DNA of 64,000 nucleotides from Kitasatospora sp. A2-31 (GCF_022288725.1 NZ_JAKNTA010000008.1:248001-312000), one strand, 5' to 3'; numbered from the stretch's first letter, positions 25,661 to 34,081 are shown. Made by a program: numbers and translations. The notes: generated from the letters alone by a model not told the origin.

Positions 25661-26557
25661 GTGGCAATCGGCCGATCACCACAGAGCAGTTCGCAGACGC
25701 CCGACCAGGGCGCCGCGCGCCGACCCTCGCGTGCCCGGGGCATCCCGGAGGCGACCGTCGCCCGCCTGCCCCTCTACCTGCGGGCTCTCACCGCGCTCTC
25801 CGAGCGCTCGGTGCCGACCGTCTCCTCGGAGGAGCTGGCGGCCGCCGCGGGCGTGAACTCCGCGAAGCTCCGCAAGGACTTCTCCTACCTCGGCTCCTAC
25901 GGCACCCGCGGTGTCGGCTACGACGTCGAGTACCTCGTCTACCAGATCTCCCGCGAACTGGGCCTCACCCAGGACTGGCCGGTCGTCATCGTCGGCATCG
26001 GGAACCTCGGCCACGCGCTCGCCAACTACGGCGGGTTCGCCTCCCGCGGGTTCCGGGTAGCCGCCCTGCTGGACGCCGACCCGGCCGTGGTCGGCACCAG
26101 CGCAGCGGGCCTCCCGGTGCGCCACATGGACGAACTGGAGTCCATCGTGGAGAGCCAGCACGTCTCGATCGGCGTGATCACCACCCCGCCGGGCGCCGCC
26201 CAGCAGGTCTGCGACCGGCTGGTCGAGGCCGGTGTCACCAGCATCCTCAACTTCGCCCCGACCGTGCTGACCGTCCCCGACGGCGTGGACGTGCGCAAGG
26301 TGGACCTCTCCATCGAGCTGCAGATCCTGGCCTTCCACGAGCAGCGCAAGGCCGGCGACGAGCCGGACCGCACCGAGTCCGTGCTCGACCGCGCCCCCGG
26401 CCCGGTCCGGGCGGCCGCGGCCAAGCTGCGCCGGGCGGCCGGCGGCGGCAACGGCAAGGCCCGCGCGGTCGAGCCCGCGCCCAAGGACGCCGACCCGGGG
26501 ACGACCAAGCCCGGCAAGGGCGGCGAGGGCGAGCTCTCCGCGGTGATGCCGGCATGA
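25661..26557 (+). CDS. rex: Redox-sensing transcriptional repressor Rex
   Basis: A 298-residue Rex protein. The N-terminal winged helix is IPEATVARLPLYLRALTALS, then VSSEELAAAAGVNSAKLRKDFSYLGSYGTRGVGYDV. The Rossmann domain begins VVIVGIGNLGHALANY, and a C-terminal domain-swapped helix (VDLSIELQILAFHEQRKA) follows. Rex binds its operator when NAD+ dominates and leaves on NADH binding. It is about 40 residues longer than S. coelicolor Rex because of a Lys/Gly/Ala-rich linker before the shared ending AVMPA. The GTG at 25661 follows CAGGAG, and a Rex operator lies upstream, so autoregulation is expected. Confidence 0.96.
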   Translation: MAIGRSPQSSSQTPDQGAARRPSRARGIPEATVARLPLYLRALTALSERSVPTVSSEELAAAAGVNSAKLRKDFSYLGSYGTRGVGYDVEYLVYQISRELGLTQDWPVVIVGIGNLGHALANYGGFASRGFRVAALLDADPAVVGTSAAGLPVRHMDELESIVESQHVSIGVITTPPGAAQQVCDRLVEAGVTSILNFAPTVLTVPDGVDVRKVDLSIELQILAFHEQRKAGDEPDRTESVLDRAPGPVRAAAAKLRRAAGGGNGKARAVEPAPKDADPGTTKPGKGGEGELSAVMPA

Positions 26558-26588
26558 GCACCGAGATCCGTGGCACCTGGGGGCGGGC

Positions 26589-27923
26589 GTGAGCCTTCTC
26601 GTCGTTGGACTGAGCCATCGCACCGCCCCGGTCGGCGTGCTGGAGCGCGCCGCCCTGACCGGTGAGGCCCCGACCCGGCTGCTGCACGACGCCGCGGCCA
26701 CCGCGACCGTCGCCGAGGCGGCGCTGCTGAACACCTGCAACCGGATCGAGCTCTACGCGGACGTGGACAAGTTCCACGCCGGCGTCGCCGAGCTGTCGCT
26801 GCTGCTGGCCCACCACAGCGGGGTGGACCTGGAGGAGCTGACCTCCCACCTCTACGTGCACTACGAGGACCGTGCCGTCCACCACCTCTTCTCGGTGGCC
26901 TGCGGCCTGGACTCGATGGTGGTCGGCGAGGGCCAGATCCTCGGGCAGCTGCGCGACGCGCTGGCCACCGCGCAGGACGAGCACACCGCCGGCCGCGGCC
27001 TGAACGAGCTGTTCCAGCAGGCCCTGCGGGTCGGCAAGCGCGCGCACAGCGAGACCGGCATCGACAAGGCCGGGCAGTCCCTGGTGACCTTCGGCCTGGA
27101 GCAGGTCGCGGCCGGCGCGGGCGAGATCGCGGGCAAGCGGGCCCTGGTGGTCGGCGCCGGCTCGATGAGCTCGCTGGCCGCCGCCACCCTGGTCCGCTCC
27201 GGCGTGACCGACCTGCTGATCGCCAACCGGACCCCGGAGCGCGCCGAGCGCCTGGTCGAGATCCTCGGCGCCGACGTCGCGCGCACCGTCGAGCTCGCCA
27301 AGGTGCCCGAGGCCATGGCCGACGTCGATCTGGTGATCTCCTGCACCGGCGCGGCCGGCGTGGTGATCAGGGCCGAGGACGTGGCGGCCGCCGTCGCGAG
27401 CCGCACGGCCGCCACCCCGCTCGCCCTGCTCGACCTCGCCATGCCGCGCGACGTCGACCACGCGGTGCACGAGCTGCCGGGCGCGCTCCTGGTCGACCTG
27501 GAGAGCCTGTCGCACGCCCACGCCGCCAGCCCCGGCGCCGGGGACGTCGACGCGGTCACCGGCATCGTGGCCGACGAGGTCGCGGCCTTCGGCGCCGCCC
27601 AGCGGGCCGCCCGGATCGCGCCGACCGTGGTCGCCCTGCGGGCGATGGCCTCCGAGGTGGTCGCCGCCGAGCTGGGCCGCCTCGACTCCCGGCTGCCCGG
27701 CCTGGACGACCGCTCCCGCGCCGAGATCACCCAGACCGTCCGCCGGGTCGTCGACAAACTGCTGCACGCGCCGACCGTGCGGGTGAAGCAGCTCGCCGCC
27801 GAGCCCGGCGGGGCCTCCTACGCGGACGCCCTGCGCGAGCTGTTCGACCTCGACCCGGCGGCCGTGCACGCGGTCTCCGGCACCCCGATCGGCACCCAGC
27901 CCTCGGGCGGGGGCGCCAGATGA
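26589..27923 (+). CDS. hemA: Glutamyl-tRNA reductase
   Basis: A 444-residue enzyme that makes glutamate-1-semialdehyde from glutamyl-tRNA, the first step of C5 tetrapyrrole synthesis. The start LLVVGLSHRTAPVGVLERAA and the catalytic Cys in LLNTCNRIELYA are present. The signature HLFSVACGLDSMVVGEGQILGQ, the NADPH loop VVGAGSMSSLAAATL and the C-terminal dimerisation helices follow. Its GTG is 31 nt after the rex stop, and its stop overlaps the hemC start (ATGA), so they form one transcript under Rex control. Its product feeds HemL, encoded 13 kb away. Confidence 0.97.
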   Translation: MSLLVVGLSHRTAPVGVLERAALTGEAPTRLLHDAAATATVAEAALLNTCNRIELYADVDKFHAGVAELSLLLAHHSGVDLEELTSHLYVHYEDRAVHHLFSVACGLDSMVVGEGQILGQLRDALATAQDEHTAGRGLNELFQQALRVGKRAHSETGIDKAGQSLVTFGLEQVAAGAGEIAGKRALVVGAGSMSSLAAATLVRSGVTDLLIANRTPERAERLVEILGADVARTVELAKVPEAMADVDLVISCTGAAGVVIRAEDVAAAVASRTAATPLALLDLAMPRDVDHAVHELPGALLVDLESLSHAHAASPGAGDVDAVTGIVADEVAAFGAAQRAARIAPTVVALRAMASEVVAAELGRLDSRLPGLDDRSRAEITQTVRRVVDKLLHAPTVRVKQLAAEPGGASYADALRELFDLDPAAVHAVSGTPIGTQPSGGGAR

Positions 27924-28975
27924 ACCGTCAGCCATCCCACGAGTACCACCGGGACGATCACCTCATGAATGGTCAACCGCTCACCGACCAGGCTCCGGCC
28001 GACACCGCTCCGCTGCGGCTCGGCACCCGGCGCAGCGCGCTCGCCATGGCCCAGTCGGGCATGGTCGCCCGCGAGGTGACCCGGCTCACCGGGCGCCCCG
28101 TCGAGCTGGTGGAGATCACCACCTACGGCGACACCTCCCGGGAGGCGCTGGCGCAGATCGGCGGCACCGGCGTGTTCGTCTCCGCCCTGCGCGACGCGCT
28201 CCTGGAGGGCCGGATCGACTTCGCCGTGCACTCGCTGAAGGACCTGCCCACCGCCGAGCCCGCGGGCCTGGTGCTGGCCGCCGTGCCCGAGCGCGAGGAC
28301 GTCCGCGACGCCCTGGTGGCGTGCGAGGGACTGACCCTGGAGGAGCTGGCCGAGAAGCTGGCCGGCGCCGGCCGCGCCGCCCGGATCGGGACCGGCTCGC
28401 CGCGCCGGATGGCCCAGCTGAACGCCTGGGCCCGCGCCCGGGGCGCCCAGATCGAGACGGTCGCGATCCGCGGCAACGTGGACACCCGGATCGGCTTCGT
28501 CGCCGCCGGCGGGCTGGACGCGGTGGTGCTGGCCACCGCCGGCCTGAACCGGCTCGGCCGCGCGGCCGAGGTCACCGAGCACCTCGACCCGGAACTGATG
28601 ATCCCGGCCCCCGGCCAGGGCGCGCTCGCGATCGAGTGCACCACCGCCGACCCCTCCCTGGCCGCTGCGCTCGCCGCCCTCGACCACGCCCCCACCCGGG
28701 TCGCGGTGGCCGCCGAGCGCGCCCTGCTGGCCGCCCTGGAGGCCGGCTGCTCCGCACCGGTCGCCGGCCTGGCCACCTGGGGTCACCAGCACGAACTGCG
28801 GCTGGAGGGCGTGGTCGGCACCACCGACGGCGCCACCCTGCTGAAGATGTCCGCCCACGGTCCGATCGTCCTCGACGAGACCGCCGAGCAGCAGGCGGCC
28901 GCCCTCGGCCACGCCCTTGCCGCCCGGCTGCTCGACGCGGGCGCGGCCGCCCTCATGGGGGAGCGAGCCCGATGA
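27920..28975 (+). CDS. hemC: Hydroxymethylbilane synthase (porphobilinogen deaminase)
   Basis: A 351-residue enzyme that polymerises four porphobilinogen units. It contains LRLGTRRSALAMAQSG, EITTYGDTSREALAQIGGTGVFVSALRDALLEG, FAVHSLKDLPT (catalytic Asp region), IGTGSPRRMAQL, IRGNVDTRIG and the dipyrromethane-binding Cys in EAGCSAPVAGL. The ATG at 27920 overlaps the hemA stop as ATGA, implying translational coupling. ATG 27965 (MNGQPL) is an alternative start, closer to the homologous N-terminus. Its stop overlaps the next start in the same way. Confidence 0.95.
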   Translation: MNRQPSHEYHRDDHLMNGQPLTDQAPADTAPLRLGTRRSALAMAQSGMVAREVTRLTGRPVELVEITTYGDTSREALAQIGGTGVFVSALRDALLEGRIDFAVHSLKDLPTAEPAGLVLAAVPEREDVRDALVACEGLTLEELAEKLAGAGRAARIGTGSPRRMAQLNAWARARGAQIETVAIRGNVDTRIGFVAAGGLDAVVLATAGLNRLGRAAEVTEHLDPELMIPAPGQGALAIECTTADPSLAAALAALDHAPTRVAVAAERALLAALEAGCSAPVAGLATWGHQHELRLEGVVGTTDGATLLKMSAHGPIVLDETAEQQAAALGHALAARLLDAGAAALMGERAR

Positions 28976-30639
28976 GCCCCACGACCGCCACCGACACCCC
29001 CTACCCGGCCGACAGCCCGTTCCCGGGTGCACCGGCCGCCGCCGGCCGGTGCACCTTCCTGGGCGCGGGCCCCGGGGACCCGGGCCTGCTGACCCTGCGT
29101 GCGGTCGAGGTGCTGGCCTCGGCCGACGTCCTGATCGCCGACCCGCTGACCGCGGCCGCCGTGCGCAGCCACTGTCCGGCCGGCGTGCAGGTGCACACCA
29201 CCACCGCCGAGGGCGCCGACTTCGACCTGGCCAAGCTGGTCGCCGAGGCCGTCCGCAGCGGCAAGCACGTGGTCCGCACCGTCGACGGCGACCCCGGCCT
29301 GGACGGCTGCGCCGCCGAGGAGATGCTCAGCTGCGCCGGCGACGGCATCGCCTTCGAGGTGATCCCGGGCGTCGCCCAGTCGGTCGGCGTACCGGCCTAC
29401 GCGGGTGTGCCGCTGCGGGGCACCGGCGGTGCCGACGTCCGGTTCGTGGACGGCGGCGCGCTGCTCGCCGGCAGCCCGGTCGACCTGGGCGCGCCGGAGA
29501 CCACCCTGGTCGTCCGCACCACGCTGGGCCAGCTGCCGGCCACCGCCAACGCGCTGGTCTCCAACGGCCGCAAGCCGGACTCCGCGCTCAGCGCCACGCT
29601 CTCCGGCACCACCACCCGGCAGCGGACCTTCACCGCCACCCTGGCCACCATCGCGGCCGACCTGAAGGCGGCCCGGGTGCTGCCCTCCCCGGTCTCCGCC
29701 CCGGTGGACCCGGCGACCTCGGTGATAGCCGTGGTCGGTGAGCAGGTCGCCCACCGCGCCTCGCACTCCTGGTTCGAGACCAAGCCGCTGTTCGGCTGGA
29801 ACGTGCTGGTGCCGCGGACCAAGGAGCAGGCCACCGGCCTGTCCGAGCAGCTCCGCTCCTACGGCGCGGTGCCGCAGGAGGTGCCCACCATCGCGGTCGA
29901 GCCGCCGCGCACCCCGCAGCAGATGGAGCGGGCGATCAAGGGCCTGGTCACCGGCCGCTACGAGTGGATCGCCTTCACCTCGGTGAACGCGGTGCGGGCC
30001 GTCCGGGAGAAGTTCGAGGAGTACGGCCTGGACGCCCGGGCCTTCGCCGGGATCAAGGTCGCCGCGGTCGGCGAGACGACCGCGCAGGCGCTGGTCGACT
30101 TCGGTGTGAAGCCGGACCTGGTGCCGTCCGGCGAGCAGTCCGCCGCCGGCCTGCTGGAGGACTGGCCGCCGTACGACCCGGTGTTCGACCCGATCGACCG
30201 GGTGCTGCTGCCGCGCGCCGACATCGCCACCGAGACCCTGGTGGCCGGCCTGGTCGAGCTGGGCTGGGAGGTCGACGACGTGACGGCGTACCGGACGGTG
30301 CGCGCCTCGCCCCCGCCGGCCGAGACCCGGGAGGCGATCAAGGGCGGCGGCTTCGACGCGGTGCTCTTCACCTCGTCCTCGACCGTGCGGAACCTGGTCG
30401 GCATCGCGGGCAAGCCGCACAACGTGACCGTGATCGCCTGCATCGGCCCGGCCACCGCCAAGACCGCCGAGGAGCACGGCCTGCGGGTCGACGTGATGGC
30501 CCCGGCCCCGTCGGCGGCCGCGCTGGCCCAGGCGCTGGCAGACTTCGGGGCCAAGCGCCGCGACACCGCCACCGCGGCCGGCGAGCCGGTCTACCGGCCC
30601 AGCGAGCGCCGTCCCGGCTCGCGCCGCAAGGCCCGCTGA
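28972..30639 (+). CDS. hemD: Fusion of uroporphyrinogen-III methyltransferase-like domain and uroporphyrinogen-III synthase
   Basis: A 555-residue protein. Residues of about 20-250 resemble SUMT/CysG methyltransferases (FLGAGPGDPGLLTLRAVEVLA, VIPGVAQSVGVPAYAGVPL), but the usual GDPxxxGRG motif reads GDPGLDGCAAEE, so methyl transfer is doubtful. Residues of about 270-535 are a HemD domain (WNVLVPRTKEQATGLSEQL, WIAFTSVNAVRAV, VAAVGETTAQAL, VLLPRADIA, ALFTSSSTVRNL-like, IACIGPATAKTAEEHG), which closes and inverts the tetrapyrrole ring. A basic tail follows. The ATG overlaps the hemC stop (ATGA). This fused layout is common in actinobacteria. Confidence 0.92.
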   Translation: MSPTTATDTPYPADSPFPGAPAAAGRCTFLGAGPGDPGLLTLRAVEVLASADVLIADPLTAAAVRSHCPAGVQVHTTTAEGADFDLAKLVAEAVRSGKHVVRTVDGDPGLDGCAAEEMLSCAGDGIAFEVIPGVAQSVGVPAYAGVPLRGTGGADVRFVDGGALLAGSPVDLGAPETTLVVRTTLGQLPATANALVSNGRKPDSALSATLSGTTTRQRTFTATLATIAADLKAARVLPSPVSAPVDPATSVIAVVGEQVAHRASHSWFETKPLFGWNVLVPRTKEQATGLSEQLRSYGAVPQEVPTIAVEPPRTPQQMERAIKGLVTGRYEWIAFTSVNAVRAVREKFEEYGLDARAFAGIKVAAVGETTAQALVDFGVKPDLVPSGEQSAAGLLEDWPPYDPVFDPIDRVLLPRADIATETLVAGLVELGWEVDDVTAYRTVRASPPPAETREAIKGGGFDAVLFTSSSTVRNLVGIAGKPHNVTVIACIGPATAKTAEEHGLRVDVMAPAPSAAALAQALADFGAKRRDTATAAGEPVYRPSERRPGSRRKAR

Positions 30640-30659
30640 GGCCCCGGCCGAGAAGCACC

Positions 30660-30696
30660 CAGACCGGGGGCGGCCCGCCCGCCGCCCCCGGGTCTG
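30660..30696 (+). promoter_or_regulatory. Hairpin between hemD and hemB
   Basis: A strong stem (30660-30673 with 30682-30696, one bulge) fills the 81-bp gap. It has no U-tract and sits before hemB, so it may attenuate or stabilise rather than end the operon transcript. Confidence 0.5.
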
Positions 30697-30720
30697 CACA
30701 ACCGTTCGGAGAGAGAAGCC

Positions 30721-31698
30721 GTGTCCGCTGAATTCCCGTACGTTCGCCCCCGCCGGCTGCGCCGGAGCCCGGCGATGCGCCGCCTGGTCGCCGAGACCCG
30801 GCTGCACCCGGCGGAGCTGGTCCTGCCGCTGTTCGTCCGCGAGGGCGTCAGCGAGCCGGTGCCGGTGACGTCGATGCCCGGCGTGGTCCAGCACACCCGC
30901 GACACCCTGCGCAAGGCCGTGGTCGAGGCCGCCGAGGCGGGCCTGGGCGGGGTCATGCTGTTCGGCGTCCCGGCGGTGCAGGACGCGGTGGGTAGCGAGG
31001 GCACCAACCCGGACGGCATCCTGCAGCAGGCGATCCGCGACGTGGTCTCCGAGGTCGGCGACGCCCTGGTGGTGATGTCCGACCTCTGCCTGGACGAGTA
31101 CACCGACCACGGCCACTGCGGTGTGCTGGCCGCGGACGGCAGCGTGGACAACGACGCGACGCTCGAGCGCTACGCGGAGATGGCCCGGGTGCAGGCCGAC
31201 GCCGGCGTCCACCTGGTCGGCCCGTCCGGGATGATGGACGGCCAGATCGCCGTCGTCCGCCGGGCGCTGGACGAGGCGGGGCACCAGGACGTGGGCATCC
31301 TCGCCTACACCGCCAAGTACGCCTCGGCGTTCTACGGCCCGTTCCGCGAGGCGGTCGGCTCCTCGCTGAAGGGCGACCGCAAGACCTACCAGCAGGACCC
31401 GGCGAACGCCCGGGAGGCGCTGCGCGAGCTGGAGCAGGACCTCGCCGAGGGCGCGGACCTGGTCATGGTGAAGCCGGCCATGGCCTACCTGGACATCCTG
31501 CGCCAGGTGGCCGACGCCTCGCCGGTGCCCGTGGCGGCCTACCAGGTCTCCGGCGAGTACGCGATGGTCGAGGCCGCCGCGGCCAACGGCTGGATCGACC
31601 GGGACCGGATGATCCTGGAGACGCTCACCTCGATCCGCCGCGCCGGCGCCCAGCAGATCCTCACCTACTGGGCCCTCGAAGCCGCCGGGATGCTCTGA
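30721..31698 (+). CDS. hemB: Delta-aminolevulinic acid dehydratase (porphobilinogen synthase)
   Basis: A 325-residue enzyme that condenses two 5-aminolevulinate molecules to porphobilinogen. RPRRLRRSPAMRRLVAET and LVLPLFVREG open the protein. The metal-site segment DLCLDEYTDHGHCGVL keeps two Cys with Asp in place of the middle Cys. Schiff-base lysines lie in ILAYTAKYASAFYGPFR and LVMVKPAMAYLDI. The GTG follows GGAGAGAG by about 5 nt. It ends the rex-hem operon, followed by a strong terminator. Confidence 0.96.
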   Translation: MSAEFPYVRPRRLRRSPAMRRLVAETRLHPAELVLPLFVREGVSEPVPVTSMPGVVQHTRDTLRKAVVEAAEAGLGGVMLFGVPAVQDAVGSEGTNPDGILQQAIRDVVSEVGDALVVMSDLCLDEYTDHGHCGVLAADGSVDNDATLERYAEMARVQADAGVHLVGPSGMMDGQIAVVRRALDEAGHQDVGILAYTAKYASAFYGPFREAVGSSLKGDRKTYQQDPANAREALRELEQDLAEGADLVMVKPAMAYLDILRQVADASPVPVAAYQVSGEYAMVEAAAANGWIDRDRMILETLTSIRRAGAQQILTYWALEAAGML

Positions 31699-31709
31699 GG
31701 CGCAGTGGG

Positions 31710-31751
31710 AACGACGGAGGCCGGGCCCCCTGGGGCCCGGCCTCCGTCGTT
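31710..31751. terminator. Terminator after hemB, also facing the convergent small secreted gene
   Basis: A 20-bp perfect stem (31710-31729 with 31732-31751) and tiny loop lie between convergent stop codons at 31698 and 31761. The AACGACGG arm ends as CGTCGTT. Confidence 0.88.
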
Positions 31752-31760
31752 CGCCCGGCG

Positions 31761-32018
31761 TCAGCCGACGTGGGCGAAGCCCTCCTCGCCGCCGACCGCG
31801 TCGGTGGAGGTGGCGGCGCCCCAGCCGTGGGCACCGGTGTGGATGTTCGAGGTGTGGGCGAGGCCCCACCACTCGCCGGCCGCGAAGACCGGGTCGGCCG
31901 AGGCGACGAACTCGCCGCCGCCGACCAGGCCGACGTGCGCGAACGCCGGGGTGGCGACGCCCGCCAGCGCCAGCGCGCCGAAGGCGGTCAGCGCGACCTT
32001 GCCCAGCTTGCTCTTCAT
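31761..32018 (-). CDS. Small secreted protein with repeated HVG ends, function unknown
   Basis: An 85-residue protein with a classical signal peptide (MKSKLGKVALTAFGALALAG, cleavage after PAFA). The 58-residue mature part is free of Cys, starts HVGLVGGGEF and ends GFAHVG, with His-rich HTSNIHTGAHGWG between. No known family is recognised. The ATG at 32018 follows GAGAGGG by 9 nt. An upstream in-frame extension was rejected because it hides the signal peptide. It lies beside rodlin and chaplin genes, so a surface role is plausible. A palindrome cluster sits before it. Confidence 0.72.
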   Translation of the reverse strand: MKSKLGKVALTAFGALALAGVATPAFAHVGLVGGGEFVASADPVFAAGEWWGLAHTSNIHTGAHGWGAATSTDAVGGEEGFAHVG

Positions 32019-32037
32019 GGATCTGCCCTCTCGTCCG

Positions 32038-32073
32038 GAGCGCTCGGTCGGAGCGCTCTCACTGATCACGTGA
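32038..32073 (-). promoter_or_regulatory. Palindrome cluster upstream of the small HVG secreted gene
   Basis: GAGCGCTC occurs at 32038-32045 and again at 32051-32058, followed by TCACGTGA at 32066-32073. All three are perfect 8-bp palindromes within 56 nt of the start codon, a layout suggesting a regulator site. Confidence 0.45.
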
Positions 32074-32186
32074 ACACACGCTGCCGTCGGCCGCGGCACC
32101 CCACGCGCCGCTCCCGACGGCCTGTCACCCGGCCGGTCCGCGCCCGTTCGGGACGGTCCGGCCGGACAGTCGATCGCACCGAAGCC

Positions 32187-32220
32187 CGGAGGGCCCGGGG
32201 ACACGTCCCCGGGCCCTCCG
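32187..32220 (-). terminator. Terminator after the rodlin pair
   Basis: A perfect 16-bp inverted repeat (32187-32202 with 32205-32220) lies 20 nt beyond the stop of the second rodlin gene, on its strand. Confidence 0.85.
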
Positions 32221-32239
32221 ACCGCGCCATGCCCCTGGA

Positions 32240-32584
32240 TCAGCCGATCAGGTGCGAGACACCCGCGTCGCCCGAGGACTGGGTGTTCTGGCCGACGTTG
32301 CAGATCTGCTTCGGGGTGCTGTTGAGGATCGGAACCTCGACCGGGACCGCGACACCGACGACGGCGACCGCGATGTTGTGCACCTCGGGCAGGCAGATGT
32401 TCGCGTTGTCCAGGGTGTGGAAGTTCGGGCTGCCGTTGCCGTGGGTGCCGGTCTGGTTGGTGCCGCCGTTGCCCTGGGCGGACACGGCCGAGCCGTCCGA
32501 GTCGGCGATGGCGGAAGCCGAGCCGGCGGACATCGCGATGGCGGCGGCGGCCAGGCCGGCGGCGGCGAGGGTCTTCTTGATCAT
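32240..32584 (-). CDS. Rodlin-like secreted protein (copy 1)
   Basis: A 114-residue protein with a signal peptide (MIKKTLAAAGLAAAAIAMSA, cleavage after SASA). The mature sequence (AIADSDGSAVSAQGNGGTNQ, SPNFHTLDNANICLPEVHNI, VPVEVPILNST, QICNVGQNTQ, SGDAGVSHLIG) follows the plan of RdlA/RdlB: two Cys, a GNG-rich start and a GD..SHL end. Rodlins organise the chaplin layer into rodlets on aerial hyphae and spores. The ATG follows AGAGGA by 9 nt. It lies 76 nt behind a close paralogue and is probably co-transcribed with it. Confidence 0.8.
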   Translation of the reverse strand: MIKKTLAAAGLAAAAIAMSAGSASAIADSDGSAVSAQGNGGTNQTGTHGNGSPNFHTLDNANICLPEVHNIAVAVVGVAVPVEVPILNSTPKQICNVGQNTQSSGDAGVSHLIG

Positions 32585-32660
32585 TTCTGGGTTTCCTCTC
32601 GAGGGGTGAATCGGGGAGCGATTCGAAGGGTGGTTCGGGGGGTGGCGCAGCTGGTGGGGG

Positions 32661-33005
32661 TCAGCCGATCAGGTGGGAGACGCCGGCGTCGCCCTTGCTC
32701 TGGGTGCCCTGACCCTGGGTGCAGTACTGCTTGCCACCGCTGTTGGCGATCGGGACCTCGACCGGGACGGCCACACCGAGCACGCCGACGGCGATGTTGT
32801 GGATCTCCGGGAGGCAGACGTTCGCGTTGTCCAGGAAGTGGAAGTTCGGGCTGTTGTCACCGACGGTGCCGGTGAAGTTGGTGCCGCCGTTGCCCTGGAG
32901 GGACGCGGCGGAGCCGTCCGAGTCCGCGATGGCCGAGGCCGGCGCCGCGGCGGCGGCCAGCGCGGCGACGGCCAGGCCGGCGGCGGCGAAGGACTTCTGG
33001 ATCAT
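32661..33005 (-). CDS. Rodlin-like secreted protein (copy 2)
   Basis: A 114-residue paralogue of the preceding rodlin-like gene with the same plan: signal peptide MIQKSFAAAGLAVAALAAAA, then AIADSDGSAASLQGNGGTNF, SPNFHFLDNANVCLPEIHNI, VAVPVEVPIANS, QYCTQGQGTQ and SKGDAGVSHLIG. Two Cys are conserved. The ATG at 33005 was chosen over an upstream in-frame start (33110) because it begins the signal peptide and has GAGAGGG 7-9 nt before it. A BldN-like promoter motif lies about 90 nt upstream, matching known BldN control of rodlins. Confidence 0.8.
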   Translation of the reverse strand: MIQKSFAAAGLAVAALAAAAAPASAIADSDGSAASLQGNGGTNFTGTVGDNSPNFHFLDNANVCLPEIHNIAVGVLGVAVPVEVPIANSGGKQYCTQGQGTQSKGDAGVSHLIG

Positions 33006-33093
33006 GGGGAGATCCCTCTCTGAAAAGCTCTTGGTTTCCGTGCGTACAACGCGTACAACGCTCAGACCCGGTCTGCGGTCACTGACGCTCAGA

Positions 33094-33121
33094 TCAAAGA
33101 ATGACGGCACGGAAGGTTACG
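33094..33121 (-). promoter_or_regulatory. Candidate BldN-type promoter of the rodlin pair
   Basis: On the minus strand, CGTAAC (33116-33121) and CTTTGA (33094-33099) are 16 nt apart, giving an expected leader of about 80 nt before the ATG at 33005. Confidence 0.6.
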
Positions 33122-33199
33122 CGGAATTTTGAAAACACCCCTGGAGGCGCGACGACGGGGGGTTTCCGGTCGGATTATTAGGCCGAACCGGTTAACGCC

Positions 33200-33228
33200 C
33201 GCAATCCGGGCTCCCGATGGATCGTTGA
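33200..33228 (+). promoter_or_regulatory. Candidate BldN-type promoter of the secreted-protein gene at 33306
   Basis: CGCAAT (33200-33205) and CGTTGA (33223-33228) are 17 nt apart and about 75 nt upstream of the ATG. With the rodlin motif it makes a divergent pair. Confidence 0.5.
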
Positions 33229-33305
33229 GACAGATTGCTTTCCGGCTGCGCCCGCGCAGCCGACCCCCCAGGACTCCAGTACGGACAGGCAGAACGGTGA
33301 AAAGC

Positions 33306-33962
33306 ATGAAGTTCTCCAAGCGGGCCGGCGCGATGCTGCTGGCGGTCGGTGCGGGCGTGCTCGCGTCCCCCGGGGCGGCCTCCGCCGCCGCGGTCGGCCC
33401 TGACCAGGTCGGGGCTCTGGAGGACCGGCTGGGCACCCAGCAGGTCCCGCTCGACGTGCCGCTCGCGCCGCTGGACAGCCGGATCTCCGGCGGCATCCCG
33501 ACCTCCCTGGTGATGCCGCCGGTGCCGGGCCGCACCAGCGGCGACGCGCTGCTACCGGACCGGCTGGTGCCCGCGCTCGGCACCGGCAAGGTGGGCCCGA
33601 GCGCCAAGGCGGAGCTGCCGCTGCCGCTGGTCGACCAGGGCGCCGACCTCGGCGAGCTGCTGCTGGACGCCCCCGCCGCGCCGCTGCACGCCGACACCCC
33701 CGGCGTCGGCCTCGGCAAGCCGCTCGCGCTGGCCCAGGACGGCACCGGCCAGCTGGCCGCCGGCGCGCTCAAGGTGGACGAGGTCGACCCGCGGCTGATC
33801 ACCGGCGCGGTGCAGGCGGTGCCGGGCGCCAAGGCGACCCTGGGCAACGAGGACGAGCGGATCTCCGTCACCGACTCGGTGGGGAACCTCGCCGAGACCA
33901 CCACGGCGACCACCACCGGCGTGGTGCAGCAGACCGGCCTGGCCGGGCTCGCCCAGCTCTGA
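33306..33962 (+). CDS. Secreted Ala/Leu/Pro-rich protein, function unknown
   Basis: A 218-residue protein with a signal peptide (MKFSKRAGAMLLAVGAGVLA, cleavage near SAAA). The mature chain has no Cys and is rich in Pro, Leu, Gly and Ala, with loosely repeated blocks (VPLDVPLAPLDSR, LPLPLVDQGADLGELLLD, DTPGVGLGKPLALAQD). It ends TTTATTTGVVQQTGLAGLAQL-like, low-complexity. Streptomycetes carry similar secreted proteins without an assigned role. Start ATG 33306 or GTG 33297 (three codons earlier); neither has a strong ribosome-binding site. It is divergent from the rodlin pair. Confidence 0.68.
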   Translation: MKFSKRAGAMLLAVGAGVLASPGAASAAAVGPDQVGALEDRLGTQQVPLDVPLAPLDSRISGGIPTSLVMPPVPGRTSGDALLPDRLVPALGTGKVGPSAKAELPLPLVDQGADLGELLLDAPAAPLHADTPGVGLGKPLALAQDGTGQLAAGALKVDEVDPRLITGAVQAVPGAKATLGNEDERISVTDSVGNLAETTTATTTGVVQQTGLAGLAQL

Positions 33963-34035
33963 GCCCGGCTCCGATCCCATCCGCCGCGCCGTGCCGACGC
34001 GGACGGGCGGGAGCGCGCCGACCGGCCCCGGCAGT

Positions 34036-34081
34036 GCGGGAGCCCGGCACCCCTCCACCGGAAGGGGTGCCGGGCTCCCGC
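34036..34081. terminator. Bidirectional terminator between two small secreted-protein genes
   Basis: An 18-19-bp stem (34036-34054 with 34063-34081) and 8-nt loop sit between convergent stops at 33962 and 34098. Confidence 0.88.

Noticed and set aside
33020..33110. An upstream start for the second rodlin gene adding 35 residues
   Set aside because: It would bury the signal peptide and overlap the likely promoter.
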